Notes: generated from the letters alone by a model not told the origin. A DNA stretch of 64,000 nt from Methylomicrobium lacus_A (GCF_041897535.1 NZ_CP169218.1:1-64000); one strand, 5' to 3'. Counted from the stretch's first letter, positions 32,334 to 42,074 are shown. Numbers and translations are program-made.

Positions 32334-33662
32334 TTAATAATCGAATGACCTATACGGTTTTGAAAATGTCATGTCTTTGGTGACAATCACGTTGAATCGG
32401 TACCCAGGCCGGATTTCCAGAGTTGGGGCAACATTCAAGTTCTTTGCTATCAGTTGCGCAGTCACTTGACCGAGCTGTTGCCCCAATGCCTGGCTTAATG
32501 CACTGTTGGCGTTAGGCGCACCGTATAAGGTCGTTGTTTGGTCTTGCCGTTGACTGTACGCGGCGCCTGCGGTGACGGCAGACATGAGCAATGCTGATCC
32601 AAAAAGCCGAACATAATGATGGTTTTCTTGGTCATTGAAACCAGCGTACCCTGCACTATCAGCCCCCGGCATTGCACCAATATCCATCGCCTTACCGTCC
32701 GGAAAAACAATGCGTTGCCACGCTACCAGGACGCGAGCTTGGCCATAGGAGACGTCGCTAGAATATGCGCCTACTAGGCGGGACCCTTGAGGAATCAATA
32801 GATGTTTTCCTGTCGGGGTGTCATACACACTCTGAGCAACTTGCGCCATGATTTGGCCAGGAAGGTCGGAATTAATACCGGAGATTAGGGTTGCAGGAAC
32901 AACAAAACCAGCCCGCAGCTCATACGGCGTGCGCGGCGCTTCGGGCTTTGATTCGAGTTTCCAACGATCCCCATCGCCTCCCGAGAATTTTGTGTAATCT
33001 TTACCGCTACCGTCAGCTGTCGATGGCTGTAATAGTGACGGGGCAGACGAGTCCGCGGACGTCCCACCTTCAAGACCCATATAGCGAATTTGGGACAGAC
33101 GTGCTTGATAAGAGGCTGTCGGGTCCTGGTGCCTATTTGCTTCGATTTCCTGCCGTGCCGCCGCCAATCTGGCTAACATTTCCTCACGATTTTTGGGTGC
33201 GGTAGTGCTTGGCGACGACCCGGCGCTACGCGGGGCTGTGATTTGTACGCCGGTCTTTGCTTTCACTGCTTCTTGAAACATTTGCAGTTTTGCCATGCGT
33301 ATGCGATCTGCTTCATCGTCATGTGGCACGGGATCAGATGGTGGCCTCGGCGGCGCGTCCAAGTTTTCCGGTCGTGCAATGAGTATGGGAGACGGTTCGG
33401 GTTCGGCTGGAGGTATCAATGGCGCGATCAGTCCGCTCGTCTGGTCGCCAGCAATTTCTTTAGCGAACATCGATGTGCTGCCATTGTTCAGGTGTTGTTC
33501 TTCCTTTTCATTTTGCTTGGCAGCGCGGTCCGCCGCTACCAAGCCCATAATGACAAGAAATGACATCAACACCCCACCCATGATATACATGGGTAAATTG
33601 TTGACTCGCCGTACTCCCGCGCCTGGCGATGAATCAGGGTCCATGTGATCAATCTCTATCAT
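32334..33662 (-). CDS. trbI: TrbI/VirB10-like channel protein
   Basis: A 442-residue energy-sensing protein that spans the envelope. A short cytoplasmic head is followed by one membrane helix (about 26-44). A Pro-rich periplasmic linker runs over residues about 70-190 (PPAEPEPSP, PRPPSDPVP). The conserved VirB10 beta-barrel domain begins near YELRAGFVVPATLISGINSDLPG. LIPQGSRLVGAY and the antenna region follow, and the end is RPGYRFNVIVTKDM. The domain order and length are standard. Confidence 0.95.
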   Translation of the reverse strand: MIEIDHMDPDSSPGAGVRRVNNLPMYIMGGVLMSFLVIMGLVAADRAAKQNEKEEQHLNNGSTSMFAKEIAGDQTSGLIAPLIPPAEPEPSPILIARPENLDAPPRPPSDPVPHDDEADRIRMAKLQMFQEAVKAKTGVQITAPRSAGSSPSTTAPKNREEMLARLAAARQEIEANRHQDPTASYQARLSQIRYMGLEGGTSADSSAPSLLQPSTADGSGKDYTKFSGGDGDRWKLESKPEAPRTPYELRAGFVVPATLISGINSDLPGQIMAQVAQSVYDTPTGKHLLIPQGSRLVGAYSSDVSYGQARVLVAWQRIVFPDGKAMDIGAMPGADSAGYAGFNDQENHHYVRLFGSALLMSAVTAGAAYSQRQDQTTTLYGAPNANSALSQALGQQLGQVTAQLIAKNLNVAPTLEIRPGYRFNVIVTKDMTFSKPYRSFDY

Positions 33663-33666
33663 GGCC

Positions 33667-34116
33667 TTACTCCTTGTGCGTCCAGTAGCCCGGAATTACA
33701 GAACCATTTTGTTCAATGTACGGGCGGGTTAGAGATTCAGTTCCAACTAACAGAGTGAGGCGGTATATATTGGCGTCGTCGCTCCCTATTTGATCGAGCG
33801 CATAACCCAACGGTAGTGTGTTGGCCTCTGTTGTAGAGGGACCTTCGATTTGGTTAGGGCTGAACTCTACAATGGCATATCCGCTTTCGCGCAATCCCTT
33901 AACCAGCGCAATACCGAAGGCATCTGGCGTGGCTTGCTTCAGTTCGAGCCGAGTTTTTGCCGGCGGCCATCGCCTGGCAAGCTGCTTCACCGCTTCGCTA
34001 GCGAACCAGCTTTGCTGCTCTATGGTTGCGGATGGCAAATAGTTTCCATACTGTGAGGTCATGGCGCACCCCACCAAGGCAAGAGAGGCTACTGCCGCGA
34101 GAGTAAGCTTGATCAT
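33667..34116 (-). CDS. trbH: TrbH lipoprotein (VirB7-like role)
   Basis: A 149-residue outer-membrane lipoprotein. The ATG at 34116 has a GGAGG ribosome-binding site; an upstream in-frame ATG inside trbG is not needed. The signal peptide ends in the lipobox LVGC. The mature part contains FASEAVKQLARRWPPAKTRLEL and IYRLTLLVGTESLTRPY, as in IncP TrbH. It should anchor the TrbG/TrbI core to the outer membrane. Confidence 0.88.
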   Translation of the reverse strand: MIKLTLAAVASLALVGCAMTSQYGNYLPSATIEQQSWFASEAVKQLARRWPPAKTRLELKQATPDAFGIALVKGLRESGYAIVEFSPNQIEGPSTTEANTLPLGYALDQIGSDDANIYRLTLLVGTESLTRPYIEQNGSVIPGYWTHKE

Positions 34117-34117
34117 G

Positions 34118-35017
34118 TTATTTCCTCCGAGTAATGGCCACACGATCTTGATTGCCGCCGACACCCGCGATCAGAATGGCTTTGTCAAAAACGGTATCGA
34201 CGATATAGCGATCGTTCTGGACGCGGTAATTGACCATAACGGTTTCATCATCTGAAAATAAGCCGCCCTCATTGCGAATCACCAGCAATGTCGGCGCTTC
34301 GGTTTGCTCCATCTCCCTCGGCATTTGCAGTATCGTCTTACGCCCATCATTAAAGACTCTGACCGGCTTCCAGGATGCAATGCCCTCAATGTCGTAATCA
34401 AAAAACAGATCCCCGAGGTACTCGCCGGTCTGAGGGATGGTTTTTTGCTCGTGCTCTTGTGATTCGCGAGTGCGAATATCATCCCACTTCGCAAGGGCAT
34501 CTTCGGGATAGGTGAATGCCACCTGGGGCATGTACTCGGTACGGTGCGAACGCAACTTGAAATGATAGGTACGACGGTTTGTAGTTACGACTAGACTGGT
34601 TTCCAGTCCAACATCCATAGGTTTGATGATGAGATGCTGAGTTTCCGTTGATCCACTCCCCGTGATGGCAGGCTCCACTGTCCAGCGGGCCGTGTCACCC
34701 AGATTGATCGAGTTGACCTGCTCCCCTGCCTGAAGGCTTACATCGCAAACTTGCAGGACTGCACAAACGATACTGGGCTGCTGTGCCCCAAAAAGGAAAT
34801 TGATTGCTCCATTGGAGCCGGCCACTGGCTTTATAGCATTAGCGGTCCCCGCTTCCCATCGCTTAGCGATGGCAATTGCGGCTTTTTCTTGCGCGGTTAA
34901 CCGCGGATTATTTTTCGAAAAGTACTTGTCGGCTATGTCATCGCCAGGAGCTGCTTGGATAGATTCCGATACCGCCATAACGAGAGCCAAGATTTGAATG
35001 ATAGTTTTGTTGCGCAT
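34118..35017 (-). CDS. trbG: TrbG/VirB9-like outer-membrane core protein
   Basis: A 299-residue exported protein with a signal peptide of about 22 residues. The N-terminal VirB9 domain shows VCAVLQVCDVSLQAGEQVNSINLGD and the TARWTVEPA strand. The C-terminal domain (about residues 190-299) contains FDYDIEGIASWKPVRVFNDGRKT and PTLLVIRNEGG, typical of the TrbG/VirB9 C-terminus. It forms the outer-membrane ring with TrbH and TrbI. The stop sits one base from the trbH start. Confidence 0.95.
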   Translation of the reverse strand: MRNKTIIQILALVMAVSESIQAAPGDDIADKYFSKNNPRLTAQEKAAIAIAKRWEAGTANAIKPVAGSNGAINFLFGAQQPSIVCAVLQVCDVSLQAGEQVNSINLGDTARWTVEPAITGSGSTETQHLIIKPMDVGLETSLVVTTNRRTYHFKLRSHRTEYMPQVAFTYPEDALAKWDDIRTRESQEHEQKTIPQTGEYLGDLFFDYDIEGIASWKPVRVFNDGRKTILQMPREMEQTEAPTLLVIRNEGGLFSDDETVMVNYRVQNDRYIVDTVFDKAILIAGVGGNQDRVAITRRK

Positions 35018-35034
35018 GGGAAAGTCTCATTAAT

Positions 35035-35775
35035 TCATGGGATGATTGACCAGGAAAAATCACGCACATAGATCCCTAGCGGGTTATTGCGTAATTGCTC
35101 GTCAGTGGTCTGAGATGTTGTTTCGATGGTATATACGTTGACTAATGCCCGCATGTTAACCGGTTGGCCTTTCATGACGCCTTGACGGTCACGCGTGGTT
35201 TCAGTCCATTCGACTTGCCAAGTATCCGGTGTCTGAGGGAGCACAGATTTGATCTCGACACTTACCATTTCCTTCGTCGCCCGCTTGAATGGGCTAGAAT
35301 CTGCGGCGCCGTTTAACCACTCGTTCATCTTGGCCGTGGCCGGATCATTTGGAGACAGATGTGCATACACCCGGAAGACGGCTTTGCGCTGCAAAGCTAC
35401 GTCAGGCGTTACGTACCGGGCATCGCTGACAAATTCCGATACCGAAGCGTGAACGACGCGCTGATCTGCTCGGCCGGCGGCTTGTACCGGTCCGACGGCG
35501 ATGGTTTGGCCTAGCTTATCCACTTCGATCACGTAGGGAATGTACTTTGATTGACTGCCGATATGGATTACACCGCCTACGCTGGCGAGGGCGATCAACA
35601 GCGACAGGATGCCTACCACCTGCCAAGTCTGCCGCGACGAGACGACAGAACCGACATGCTCATTCCATGTGCGTCTGGCAGTTAAGTACGGGTTTTCGAT
35701 TTCGATTCCGATCTTGGCAATCACAGGCTTATCAATATTCTGATGGCCCACTGATTGTTTTTTGAACATGTTCAT
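35035..35775 (-). CDS. trbF: TrbF/VirB8-like inner-membrane protein
   Basis: A 246-residue bitopic protein. A cytoplasmic head (1-50) precedes one membrane helix (about 52-72, WQVVGILSLLIALASVGGVIHI). The periplasmic VirB8 domain has YIPYVIEVDKLGQ, SEFVSDARYVTPDV, a PDTWQVEWTETTRDRQG strand and the final NPLGIYVRDFSWS. It acts as an assembly centre of the channel. It overlaps trbE by four bases. Confidence 0.95.
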   Translation of the reverse strand: MNMFKKQSVGHQNIDKPVIAKIGIEIENPYLTARRTWNEHVGSVVSSRQTWQVVGILSLLIALASVGGVIHIGSQSKYIPYVIEVDKLGQTIAVGPVQAAGRADQRVVHASVSEFVSDARYVTPDVALQRKAVFRVYAHLSPNDPATAKMNEWLNGAADSSPFKRATKEMVSVEIKSVLPQTPDTWQVEWTETTRDRQGVMKGQPVNMRALVNVYTIETTSQTTDEQLRNNPLGIYVRDFSWSIIP

Positions 35776-38324
35776 CTTGGCTCCAGGTAGTCATTAAGTT
35801 TCAGGCCACGCCCGGCAAGCCAAACATGGACCCACTCATTTCCATGTTTGGCCTCCAGGTTCTTGATCGCCGCAACGGATTCTTTGTCTGACGCGCCGAC
35901 AAAGGACAAGGCAAGAGGGCCTAGGGCGAGATCATAGAGTCGGCGCCCGTTCTCGGAAACGTAGTAATACTGTTGCTTTGGAATAGCTGTTGCCAGGATT
36001 TCAATCTGCCGTGCGTTGAGTCCCATTCGGCGATAGAGCACCGCCGTGTCCTCGTCACGAGCATATACATTCGGCAAAAATATCTTGGTCGCGGTCGATT
36101 CGACGATAACGTCAAGGATGCCTGAATTGACTGCATCCGATAGACTCTGCGTCGCCATGAGAACTAGGCAGTTCGCCTTCCGCATCACTTTGAGCCATTC
36201 TCTTATTTTGGCGCGAAATGCGGGATGTCCGAGCATCAACCAGGCCTCATCGAGAATAATGACAGCCGGCTGACCATGCAGTGACCGCTCAATGCGACGG
36301 AACAGGTACAGTAGAACCGGGAGAGCGTACTTCTCGCCGAGGTTCATCAGCTCCTCGATCTCGAACGCTGTGAAGTCTGAGAGTAATAAGCCGTCTTTTT
36401 CCGCGTCTAATAAATGGCCCATCGGGCCGTCTACCGTATATTGTCTGAGCGTTTCTCGGATCGCCGAGTCTTGGATTGTCACAGAGAACTCAGAGAACGT
36501 ACTGGCACCGGAGGCATGCATACTCATAATCGCATTGCCAATTTCATTGCGCTGCGACGGCGTAGTGATCAAACCGTTCAACGCCAGGATAGTGTCGATC
36601 CATTCCATTGCCCAAGCGCGGTCCCCTTTAGTTTCGAGGAACTGCAACGGGCAGAAAGCCAAGCTGTCATCATCCGATGCAACCGAAAAATGCAACCCAC
36701 CTAAGCCCTTGGTAAGTGGATAAATAGACATACCCTTGTCAAAAACATAGATCGACATGCCAGCATAGCGTCTGAGTTGGGCCGCGATAATGCCCAAGTG
36801 GGTCGATTTGCCTGCCCCAGTCGGCCCAAACATGAATGTATGTCCGAGGTCGCGCACATGCAGATTCAGTCTGAACGGTGTTGCGCCGTGGGTTACGCAG
36901 TGCATGAGCGCAGGCGACAGCGGCGGGTACATTGGGCACGGAGCGCTTGCGCTGCCCGTCCATATCGTGGAGGTCGGTAGCAGATCGGCAAGGTTCATCG
37001 TATTGATAAGCGGCCTTCGGACATTTTCGACACCGTGACCTGGAAGGCTACCCAGATAGGCATCCATCGTGTTGATAGTTTCGATACGAGCCGCAAAACC
37101 GAGCCGGTTGATAGCTCTTTCTACCTGGCGTGCGGACGTCTCAATGCGAGATCTGTCTTCGTCCATAAGGACTACAACGCTTGTGTAATAGCCTTGGGCT
37201 ACGATACCGCTATTCACTTCGGCGATGGCCGATTCTGCGTCTGCCACCATTGAAACCGCGTCCTGATCGACCGGTCCGGTGTTCGTATTGAATACTTGAT
37301 CAAAGAAACCGCGGACCTTCTGTCGCCATTTTTTGCGGAACTTGTCCAGGTGTTTCACAGCCTCGTGCTGATCCATGAAGATAAAGCGCGACGACCAACG
37401 GTATTCGCACGGCAGTTCACCAAGAGCGGTCAGGATTCCAGGTGTTGACTCCAAGGGAAATCCCTCGATGGCGACAACTTGAATGAGGTTGCGGCCGATC
37501 TTAGGTACGACTCCTGTGCGCAGTTCTTGTCCGCCGATTACAGCATCCAGGTACATCGGATTGCTGGGCAGTTGTACGGGATGGTGTTGCCCCGTTATGC
37601 AAAACTGAAGCCAACTTAGAAATTCGTCGTGAGTGATTTCCGCTCCGCCTTCTGTTGTAACCTTCTGGCCAAGCAAGCGAGTCAACTTTACCGCCGATGA
37701 AAGACGACTTTCAATATTTGATATTTCGCGCTTGAATTGGCCAATAAGGCTCATCGTGCGAGCTTTATGATCCGGCGTTTCTGTATTGTCATCAAACATG
37801 AGTTCAACGAATTTACGCTGTGCCAAGACAGGCGGAAACCATGTCAGAGTTAAAACGAAATAACCTTCGTACATCGCCCCCATGCGCTGAAAAAGTCGGC
37901 GGCGCTCTTCGTCTATAGCGGCAGAGACTGGATCATGGAAATGCGACCAGCCCTGCTCCGAGTAGGAAGGCGCTGGCCGGCGTATAGCATCTACATGCAC
38001 CATCCAGCCATTACCCAGGCCAACTAGGGCCTGGTTGATGCGATATGAGACCATTTCACGTTGTTCATCGGTGCTACTTGCGTTGTCATCCCCTTTGTAG
38101 AGCCAGGCAGCCATGAAAGAGCCGTTTTTACCCACGATAACGCCGTTATCAACAACAGCGGCATAGATGAGCAAGTCGGCCAGTCCAGCATCTTTTGAAC
38201 GATGCTTTTTGAGTTTCAGCTCTGCATCGACAGCCCGGATACGAGAAAACAAAATGAGCAATAGGACGGCGCCAAGTCCAGCAATCACAATTGTTAATGC
38301 CTGGATCATTTGTATTGTCTCCAT
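35772..38324 (-). CDS. trbE: TrbE/VirB4-like transport ATPase
   Basis: The 850-residue ATPase that powers pilus assembly and substrate transfer. A hydrophobic N-terminal segment (about 5-27) is followed by the CagE/VirB4 N-domain and the ATPase domain. Walker A is FMFGPTGAGKSTHLG and Walker B VIILDEAWLMLGHPAF. The conserved KANCLVLMATQSLSDA block follows. The length and domain order are normal for TrbE. Its start overlaps trbD. Confidence 0.96.
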   Translation of the reverse strand: METIQMIQALTIVIAGLGAVLLLILFSRIRAVDAELKLKKHRSKDAGLADLLIYAAVVDNGVIVGKNGSFMAAWLYKGDDNASSTDEQREMVSYRINQALVGLGNGWMVHVDAIRRPAPSYSEQGWSHFHDPVSAAIDEERRRLFQRMGAMYEGYFVLTLTWFPPVLAQRKFVELMFDDNTETPDHKARTMSLIGQFKREISNIESRLSSAVKLTRLLGQKVTTEGGAEITHDEFLSWLQFCITGQHHPVQLPSNPMYLDAVIGGQELRTGVVPKIGRNLIQVVAIEGFPLESTPGILTALGELPCEYRWSSRFIFMDQHEAVKHLDKFRKKWRQKVRGFFDQVFNTNTGPVDQDAVSMVADAESAIAEVNSGIVAQGYYTSVVVLMDEDRSRIETSARQVERAINRLGFAARIETINTMDAYLGSLPGHGVENVRRPLINTMNLADLLPTSTIWTGSASAPCPMYPPLSPALMHCVTHGATPFRLNLHVRDLGHTFMFGPTGAGKSTHLGIIAAQLRRYAGMSIYVFDKGMSIYPLTKGLGGLHFSVASDDDSLAFCPLQFLETKGDRAWAMEWIDTILALNGLITTPSQRNEIGNAIMSMHASGASTFSEFSVTIQDSAIRETLRQYTVDGPMGHLLDAEKDGLLLSDFTAFEIEELMNLGEKYALPVLLYLFRRIERSLHGQPAVIILDEAWLMLGHPAFRAKIREWLKVMRKANCLVLMATQSLSDAVNSGILDVIVESTATKIFLPNVYARDEDTAVLYRRMGLNARQIEILATAIPKQQYYYVSENGRRLYDLALGPLALSFVGASDKESVAAIKNLEAKHGNEWVHVWLAGRGLKLNDYLEPR

Positions 38325-38617
38325 TGATTTTCAGTGTTGTCGCGAAATGGCGTGCTGCGTGGGGCGTAATACTTTTTATAACGTCGGCTCCGCAGGTAAA
38401 CGTAACGCATCTTTGGATCGCTCTTTGCCATTAGACGAAACAAGAACAGCGCGCTGATCCAAAGAATAATGCCGAATATAGTAGCCCTCAGCTCCTGAGC
38501 ACTAAATATGAGCGCTCCCGCAACTAAACCCGAGAACATCACCATTTCACGATCACCGCCCATGAACAGGTTGTCTCTATTGCCAGCCCTTCGTATGGAA
38601 ATGGTGCGTAGAGCCAT
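38306..38617 (-). CDS. trbD: TrbD/VirB3-like membrane protein
   Basis: A 103-residue small inner-membrane protein with two adjacent hydrophobic segments (about 28-66). The opening ALRTISIRRAGNRDNLFMGGDREMVMFSGL is characteristic of TrbD. It works with the VirB4-type ATPase, whose gene follows with an overlap of 19 bases. Confidence 0.93.
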   Translation of the reverse strand: MALRTISIRRAGNRDNLFMGGDREMVMFSGLVAGALIFSAQELRATIFGIILWISALFLFRLMAKSDPKMRYVYLRSRRYKKYYAPRSTPFRDNTENQWRQYK

Positions 38618-38618
38618 G

Positions 38619-39026
38619 TTATGCAGCCTTTCCGTTGGAGACTGAAGTGCTGGCCACCTGGATCTGATCAGTCAGATAGGCGATTTCTGCACCACGGCCA
38701 AAGAATGTACCCATCATGTTTTGTGCTCCGACCAGCAACGCCATGACCAATACGATAAATATCAATGTTCTAAAAAAGCCGTTGAGTTCGCCGCCAAATA
38801 TCAAAACCCCGCCGGCAACCACGATGCCGATAATGGATAACGTAAACGCCACCGGACCGCTGACAGAGTTGCGCAGGTTGGTCAACCAACTTTCATAGGG
38901 AAGCGAGCCGCCGGTTCCTTCGGAAGCGAAGGCCGATGTCGGAGCCAATATGGCGATCGCTAATAGAGCGATTATCCCCATGTAAAGGTAGGTGCTACGA
39001 TTGTTATCGAATGATGGTTTTTGCAT
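38619..39026 (-). CDS. trbC: TrbC prepilin of the cyclic conjugative pilus
   Basis: A 135-residue prepilin. The signal region ends AFA before Ser35. The mature segment Ser35-Gly112 (78 residues, starting SEGTGGSLPY, ending FFGRG) is followed by the tetrapeptide AEIA and a 19-residue tail. In RP4 the tail is trimmed first. TraF then removes AEIA and joins the ends into a 78-residue ring. All these features are kept, and the window also encodes TraF. The mature sequence is nearly that of RP4 as I recall it. Confidence 0.95.
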   Translation of the reverse strand: MQKPSFDNNRSTYLYMGIIALLAIAILAPTSAFASEGTGGSLPYESWLTNLRNSVSGPVAFTLSIIGIVVAGGVLIFGGELNGFFRTLIFIVLVMALLVGAQNMMGTFFGRGAEIAYLTDQIQVASTSVSNGKAA

Positions 39027-39037
39027 AGATTTTTCTC

Positions 39038-40006
39038 CTATAGGGTTTTTGTAATGTATTGGCCAGCATGAAATCCGGTAACCTCAAGGATTTCCTGAAT
39101 ACGCCGGCCCTCCTGGAATCTGGCGATATGAACAACAACATGAACCGCCTCGCCAATAAGCGGCTCAATGGGTTTGGGGGAATCCGGGTGCATGCTGATA
39201 AGCATGGCAAGACGATCAAGCCCTGCTTTGGCGTTATTTGCATGCAGGGTTGCCGCACCTCCTTCGTGCCCGGTGTTCCAGGCCATTAATAAATCGAGAG
39301 CTTCCGGGCCGCGTACTTCCCCGACCAAGATTCTGTCTGGGCGCATGCGCAATGTGGTCTTCAGAAGCATGGTCATCGTGACTTCGAGCGACGTGTGGTA
39401 CTGCACGTAGTTTTCAGCGGCGCATTGGATTTCACCGGTGTCTTCGATAATAAAAACTCGCTCGGTTGGGTTATTAATAACCATCTGATTGATGATTGCA
39501 TTTACCAGTGTTGTCTTGCCCGATCCGGTCCCGCCGATTACAAGGATGTTTCGATGCGCAGCAACAGATTCAATTAACACCTGCCTCTGGTGATCCGTCA
39601 TGATTCCGCGCTCGACGTATTGATCCAGGGTGAAGATGGCTACCGCCTTCTTGCGGATAGCAAAGGTCGGTGCCGGTACAATCGGCGGAAGCTGTCCGGC
39701 GAAGCGCGAACCGTCTAGTGGCAATTCCCCTTCCAGAATGGGTTTTTGGCGGGTAACTTCTTTGCCGTGATAACCGGCAATGGTTTCGATGATTGCTTGC
39801 GCCTGAGCTATGCGCATCGAGCCTATACACTTCATCGGCTCACCAAGACGCTCTTGCCACAGCCTGCCATCGGCATTAAGCATGACTTCGACGGTCTTCG
39901 GATCATGCAAAGCCGCCAATAGATCTGCTCCCATATCGCGTTCTAGCTTGCGTTTGGCCCGTTCTTTGACACTTGCGCTATCGAACTTTTCGTTATTATT
40001 GGTCAT
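39038..40006 (-). CDS. trbB: TrbB/VirB11-like hexameric ATPase
   Basis: A 322-residue secretion ATPase at the cytoplasmic base of the channel. Walker A is NILVIGGTGSGKTTLVNA; FIIEDTGEIQC is the Asp box, MLLKTTLRMRPDRILVGEVRGPEA covers Walker B, and TGHEGGAATLHANN the His box. It is the first gene of the trb operon. About 260 bases with a KorB operator separate it from trbA. Confidence 0.96.
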   Translation of the reverse strand: MTNNNEKFDSASVKERAKRKLERDMGADLLAALHDPKTVEVMLNADGRLWQERLGEPMKCIGSMRIAQAQAIIETIAGYHGKEVTRQKPILEGELPLDGSRFAGQLPPIVPAPTFAIRKKAVAIFTLDQYVERGIMTDHQRQVLIESVAAHRNILVIGGTGSGKTTLVNAIINQMVINNPTERVFIIEDTGEIQCAAENYVQYHTSLEVTMTMLLKTTLRMRPDRILVGEVRGPEALDLLMAWNTGHEGGAATLHANNAKAGLDRLAMLISMHPDSPKPIEPLIGEAVHVVVHIARFQEGRRIQEILEVTGFHAGQYITKTL

Positions 40007-40169
40007 TTCGGATTCTTATATTGTCCCTGTTCCCGGAATAATACGATATAACGAAACGAAAAACAATGCAATAGTTTATATTGCATCATCTTTTGGTGCT
40101 AATCAGAATGGCAACGTGGAATATACTGGAGGGCTCAGAGGTAACTAACCCCGATCGACCTGGAGGGCT

Positions 40170-40182
40170 TTTAGCGGCTAAA
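40170..40182. promoter_or_regulatory. KorB operator upstream of trbB
   Basis: Exact TTTAGCGGCTAAA in the trbA-trbB interval, about 165 bases before the trbB start. In RP4 the trbB promoter is controlled by TrbA and KorB; the same logic is likely here. I could not fix the promoter elements with certainty. Confidence 0.85.
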
Positions 40183-40263
40183 AAGTAGTTTCAGTTATAT
40201 TTTGTAGATTGACCAAGATCCTGCTATTTTCTCTTCTTATGGTTAAGAGTTCCTTAGTTCTGA

Positions 40264-40626
40264 CTAAGATTGTCTTAGTTTTTCCCTTGTTTCCTCCCCC
40301 CACTTCCTGACAATAAATGCTTTGTGTTCTGGAAGAATAACCGATACCCTTTCATATCCGGGCGGCAGACTACTCCTCGCTTTTCCTCCAGCAAGTTCGT
40401 CTAAGTCTTCTTTACTTAAGTCTGTTGACTCAAGTAATAATGGAAGAGGTACATCTAATGCCTCCGCAATAGACTCCATCACCTTTAACGAGGGATTCCC
40501 GTTCCCTGTTGTTAAATCGGAAAGAAACGAGTTCGACACTCCCGATATTTCATGCAATTCTTTTTTCGTCATTCCACGCTCATCCAAGATGCGCAGAATA
40601 TTTGTAAAGAATATATAGTTGTACAC
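40264..40626 (-). CDS. trbA: TrbA regulator of conjugation genes
   Basis: A 120-residue repressor. The N-terminal Xre-type helix-turn-helix (MTKKELHEISGVSNSFLSDLTTGNGNPSLKVMESIAEALDV) binds DNA. The C-terminal part (PPGYERVSVILPEHKAFIVRKW) is homologous to the dimerisation end of KorA at 42987-43292, as in RP4. TrbA represses trb and tra promoters in step with KorB. It is read divergently from repA, the same place as in RP4 beside trfA. Confidence 0.93.
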   Translation of the reverse strand: MYNYIFFTNILRILDERGMTKKELHEISGVSNSFLSDLTTGNGNPSLKVMESIAEALDVPLPLLLESTDLSKEDLDELAGGKARSSLPPGYERVSVILPEHKAFIVRKWGEETREKLRQS

Positions 40627-40657
40627 TGACGTCTTACCTTGTTTGATGAAACAGCTT

Positions 40658-40705
40658 TTTAGCCGCTAAAATGTTATTGACTCTGAATGTTAGTTTAGCT
40701 AAACT
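40658..40705 (+). promoter_or_regulatory. repA promoter with KorB and KorA operators
   Basis: The -35 TTGACT (40677-40682) and -10 TAAACT (40700-40705) are 17 bp apart. An exact KorB operator, TTTAGCCGCTAAA (40658-40670), lies six bases upstream of the -35. The perfect KorA operator GTTTAGCTAAAC (40693-40704) covers the -10. The layout copies the RP4 trfA promoter, although the gene it drives is a different initiator. Confidence 0.85.
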
Positions 40706-40816
40706 TATTAAAAGAGATTTGTACAATCCAGCAACTGAGCTTTCCCGGATAGCCAAACCAACAAGTACCATTAAACACCAAAAAACTATAATAATCACGC
40801 GGCAGGGAACCAAAAC

Positions 40817-41884
40817 ATGACAAAACGTACCAGCGGCCGAGATCAGAATGACAGCATTACAACCAACGACCTAATCGGTCGAATGGACCGGGTGCGAGAC
40901 CAACGCCGTCGCATCGAAGCTGAAGCCAGACCAGGGGAAAGCTACAACGAAGCGTCAGCACGTCTTCGTCAGGAAAAAGCCGGCGCCGCGCCTTCGACTA
41001 TTCGTCGACCGCCAAAGAGTGACCAGCAGATAGACCTTTTCATGCCTGCTCTCTATGACGTGGGAACCAAGGATAGTCGCAGCATCATGGACGTAGCAGT
41101 TTTCCGCCTGTCAAAGAAAGAAAAAAGAGCTGGAGAAGTTATTCGATACGATCTACCAGATGGTCATGTCGAGGTCTCGTCCGGACCTGCCGGCATGGCA
41201 TCGGTATGGGATTATGACCTAGTACTGATGGCAGTGTCTCACCTCACAGAAGCAATGAACCGCTACCGGGACGGCAAGGGCGAAAAACCCGGTCGAGTGT
41301 TCAGACCACATGTCGGGGACGTACTCAAATTCTGCCGACGCGCAGATGGAGGGAAGCAAAAAGACGACCTAGTTGCGACGTGCATCCGTTTGAACACAAC
41401 TCACGTTGCCATGCAGCGCACCAAGAAAGCTAAAAACGGGCGTACCGTGACAATATCAGAAGGTGAAGCTCTTATTAGCCGATACAAAATCATCACGAAC
41501 GAAAATGGGAAGCCTGAATACATCGAAATCGAACTTGCAGAATGGATGTTCCGCGAGATCGTGGAAGGAAAAAACCCGGAAGTGCTAACAGTCCACCCCG
41601 ACTACTTCCTGATCGATCCAGGCATTGGTCGCTTTGTTTATCGACTGGCTCGACGTGCAGCCGGAAAAACGCACGCCAAATGGGCTTTCCAGACAATCTA
41701 CGAGCGCAGTGGCAGCTCCGGCACTCTTAAGAAATTCAGTTTTACTCTACGCAAGCTGATCGAGGCCAATGACATGCCAGAATACACCCTTTCAGAAGAA
41801 AAAGGGCAAATCGGTCCTGTCCTGGTAATGCAATACCGAAGTGCATCCATCGGTACTGCCGAAGAAGAAATAATAGGTTCCTAA
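40817..41884 (+). CDS. repA: RepA plasmid replication initiator (RPA family)
   Basis: A 355-residue initiator. After a charged N-terminus (1-70) comes QIDLFMPALYDVGTKDSRSIMDVAVFRLSKK. Then come DGHVEVSSG and SVWDYDLVLMAVSHL, and near the C-terminus SRYKIITNENGKPEYIEIELAEWMF. This is the pattern of replication initiator protein A (PF10134 from memory), built of winged-helix domains that bind iterons. It is not TrfA. The gene stands where trfA stands in RP4 and is controlled by KorA/KorB sites. Four iterons lie about 107 bases downstream of its stop. Confidence 0.88.
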   Translation: MTKRTSGRDQNDSITTNDLIGRMDRVRDQRRRIEAEARPGESYNEASARLRQEKAGAAPSTIRRPPKSDQQIDLFMPALYDVGTKDSRSIMDVAVFRLSKKEKRAGEVIRYDLPDGHVEVSSGPAGMASVWDYDLVLMAVSHLTEAMNRYRDGKGEKPGRVFRPHVGDVLKFCRRADGGKQKDDLVATCIRLNTTHVAMQRTKKAKNGRTVTISEGEALISRYKIITNENGKPEYIEIELAEWMFREIVEGKNPEVLTVHPDYFLIDPGIGRFVYRLARRAAGKTHAKWAFQTIYERSGSSGTLKKFSFTLRKLIEANDMPEYTLSEEKGQIGPVLVMQYRSASIGTAEEEIIGS

Positions 41885-41990
41885 TGTACGGGACACCCAA
41901 GCAAATTAGTGAAGCTAAATCATCTAATGAATAAAAAGTTTTGCTAAACCGCTATTTAGGCAAGGACAGACCGTTGGCTTGTGGGTTGGA

Positions 41991-42074
41991 CGTACATTAA
42001 GAACTGGAAGCCGTACATTAAGAACTAAAAATCGTACATTAAGAACCGAAAGCCGTACTTTAGGAACCGACAAC
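41991..42074 (+). repeat. oriV iterons: four direct repeats of 21 bp
   Basis: Units begin at 41991, 42012, 42033 and 42054, each opening CGTACATTAAGAAC, the last with two changes. A spacing of exactly 21 bp, two helix turns, and the place right after repA mark them as RepA-binding sites. Confidence 0.85.

Noticed and set aside
40817..41884. TrfA of IncP plasmids
   Set aside because: Position and promoter agree with trfA, but the sequence has the RPA pattern and lacks TrfA segments I remember.
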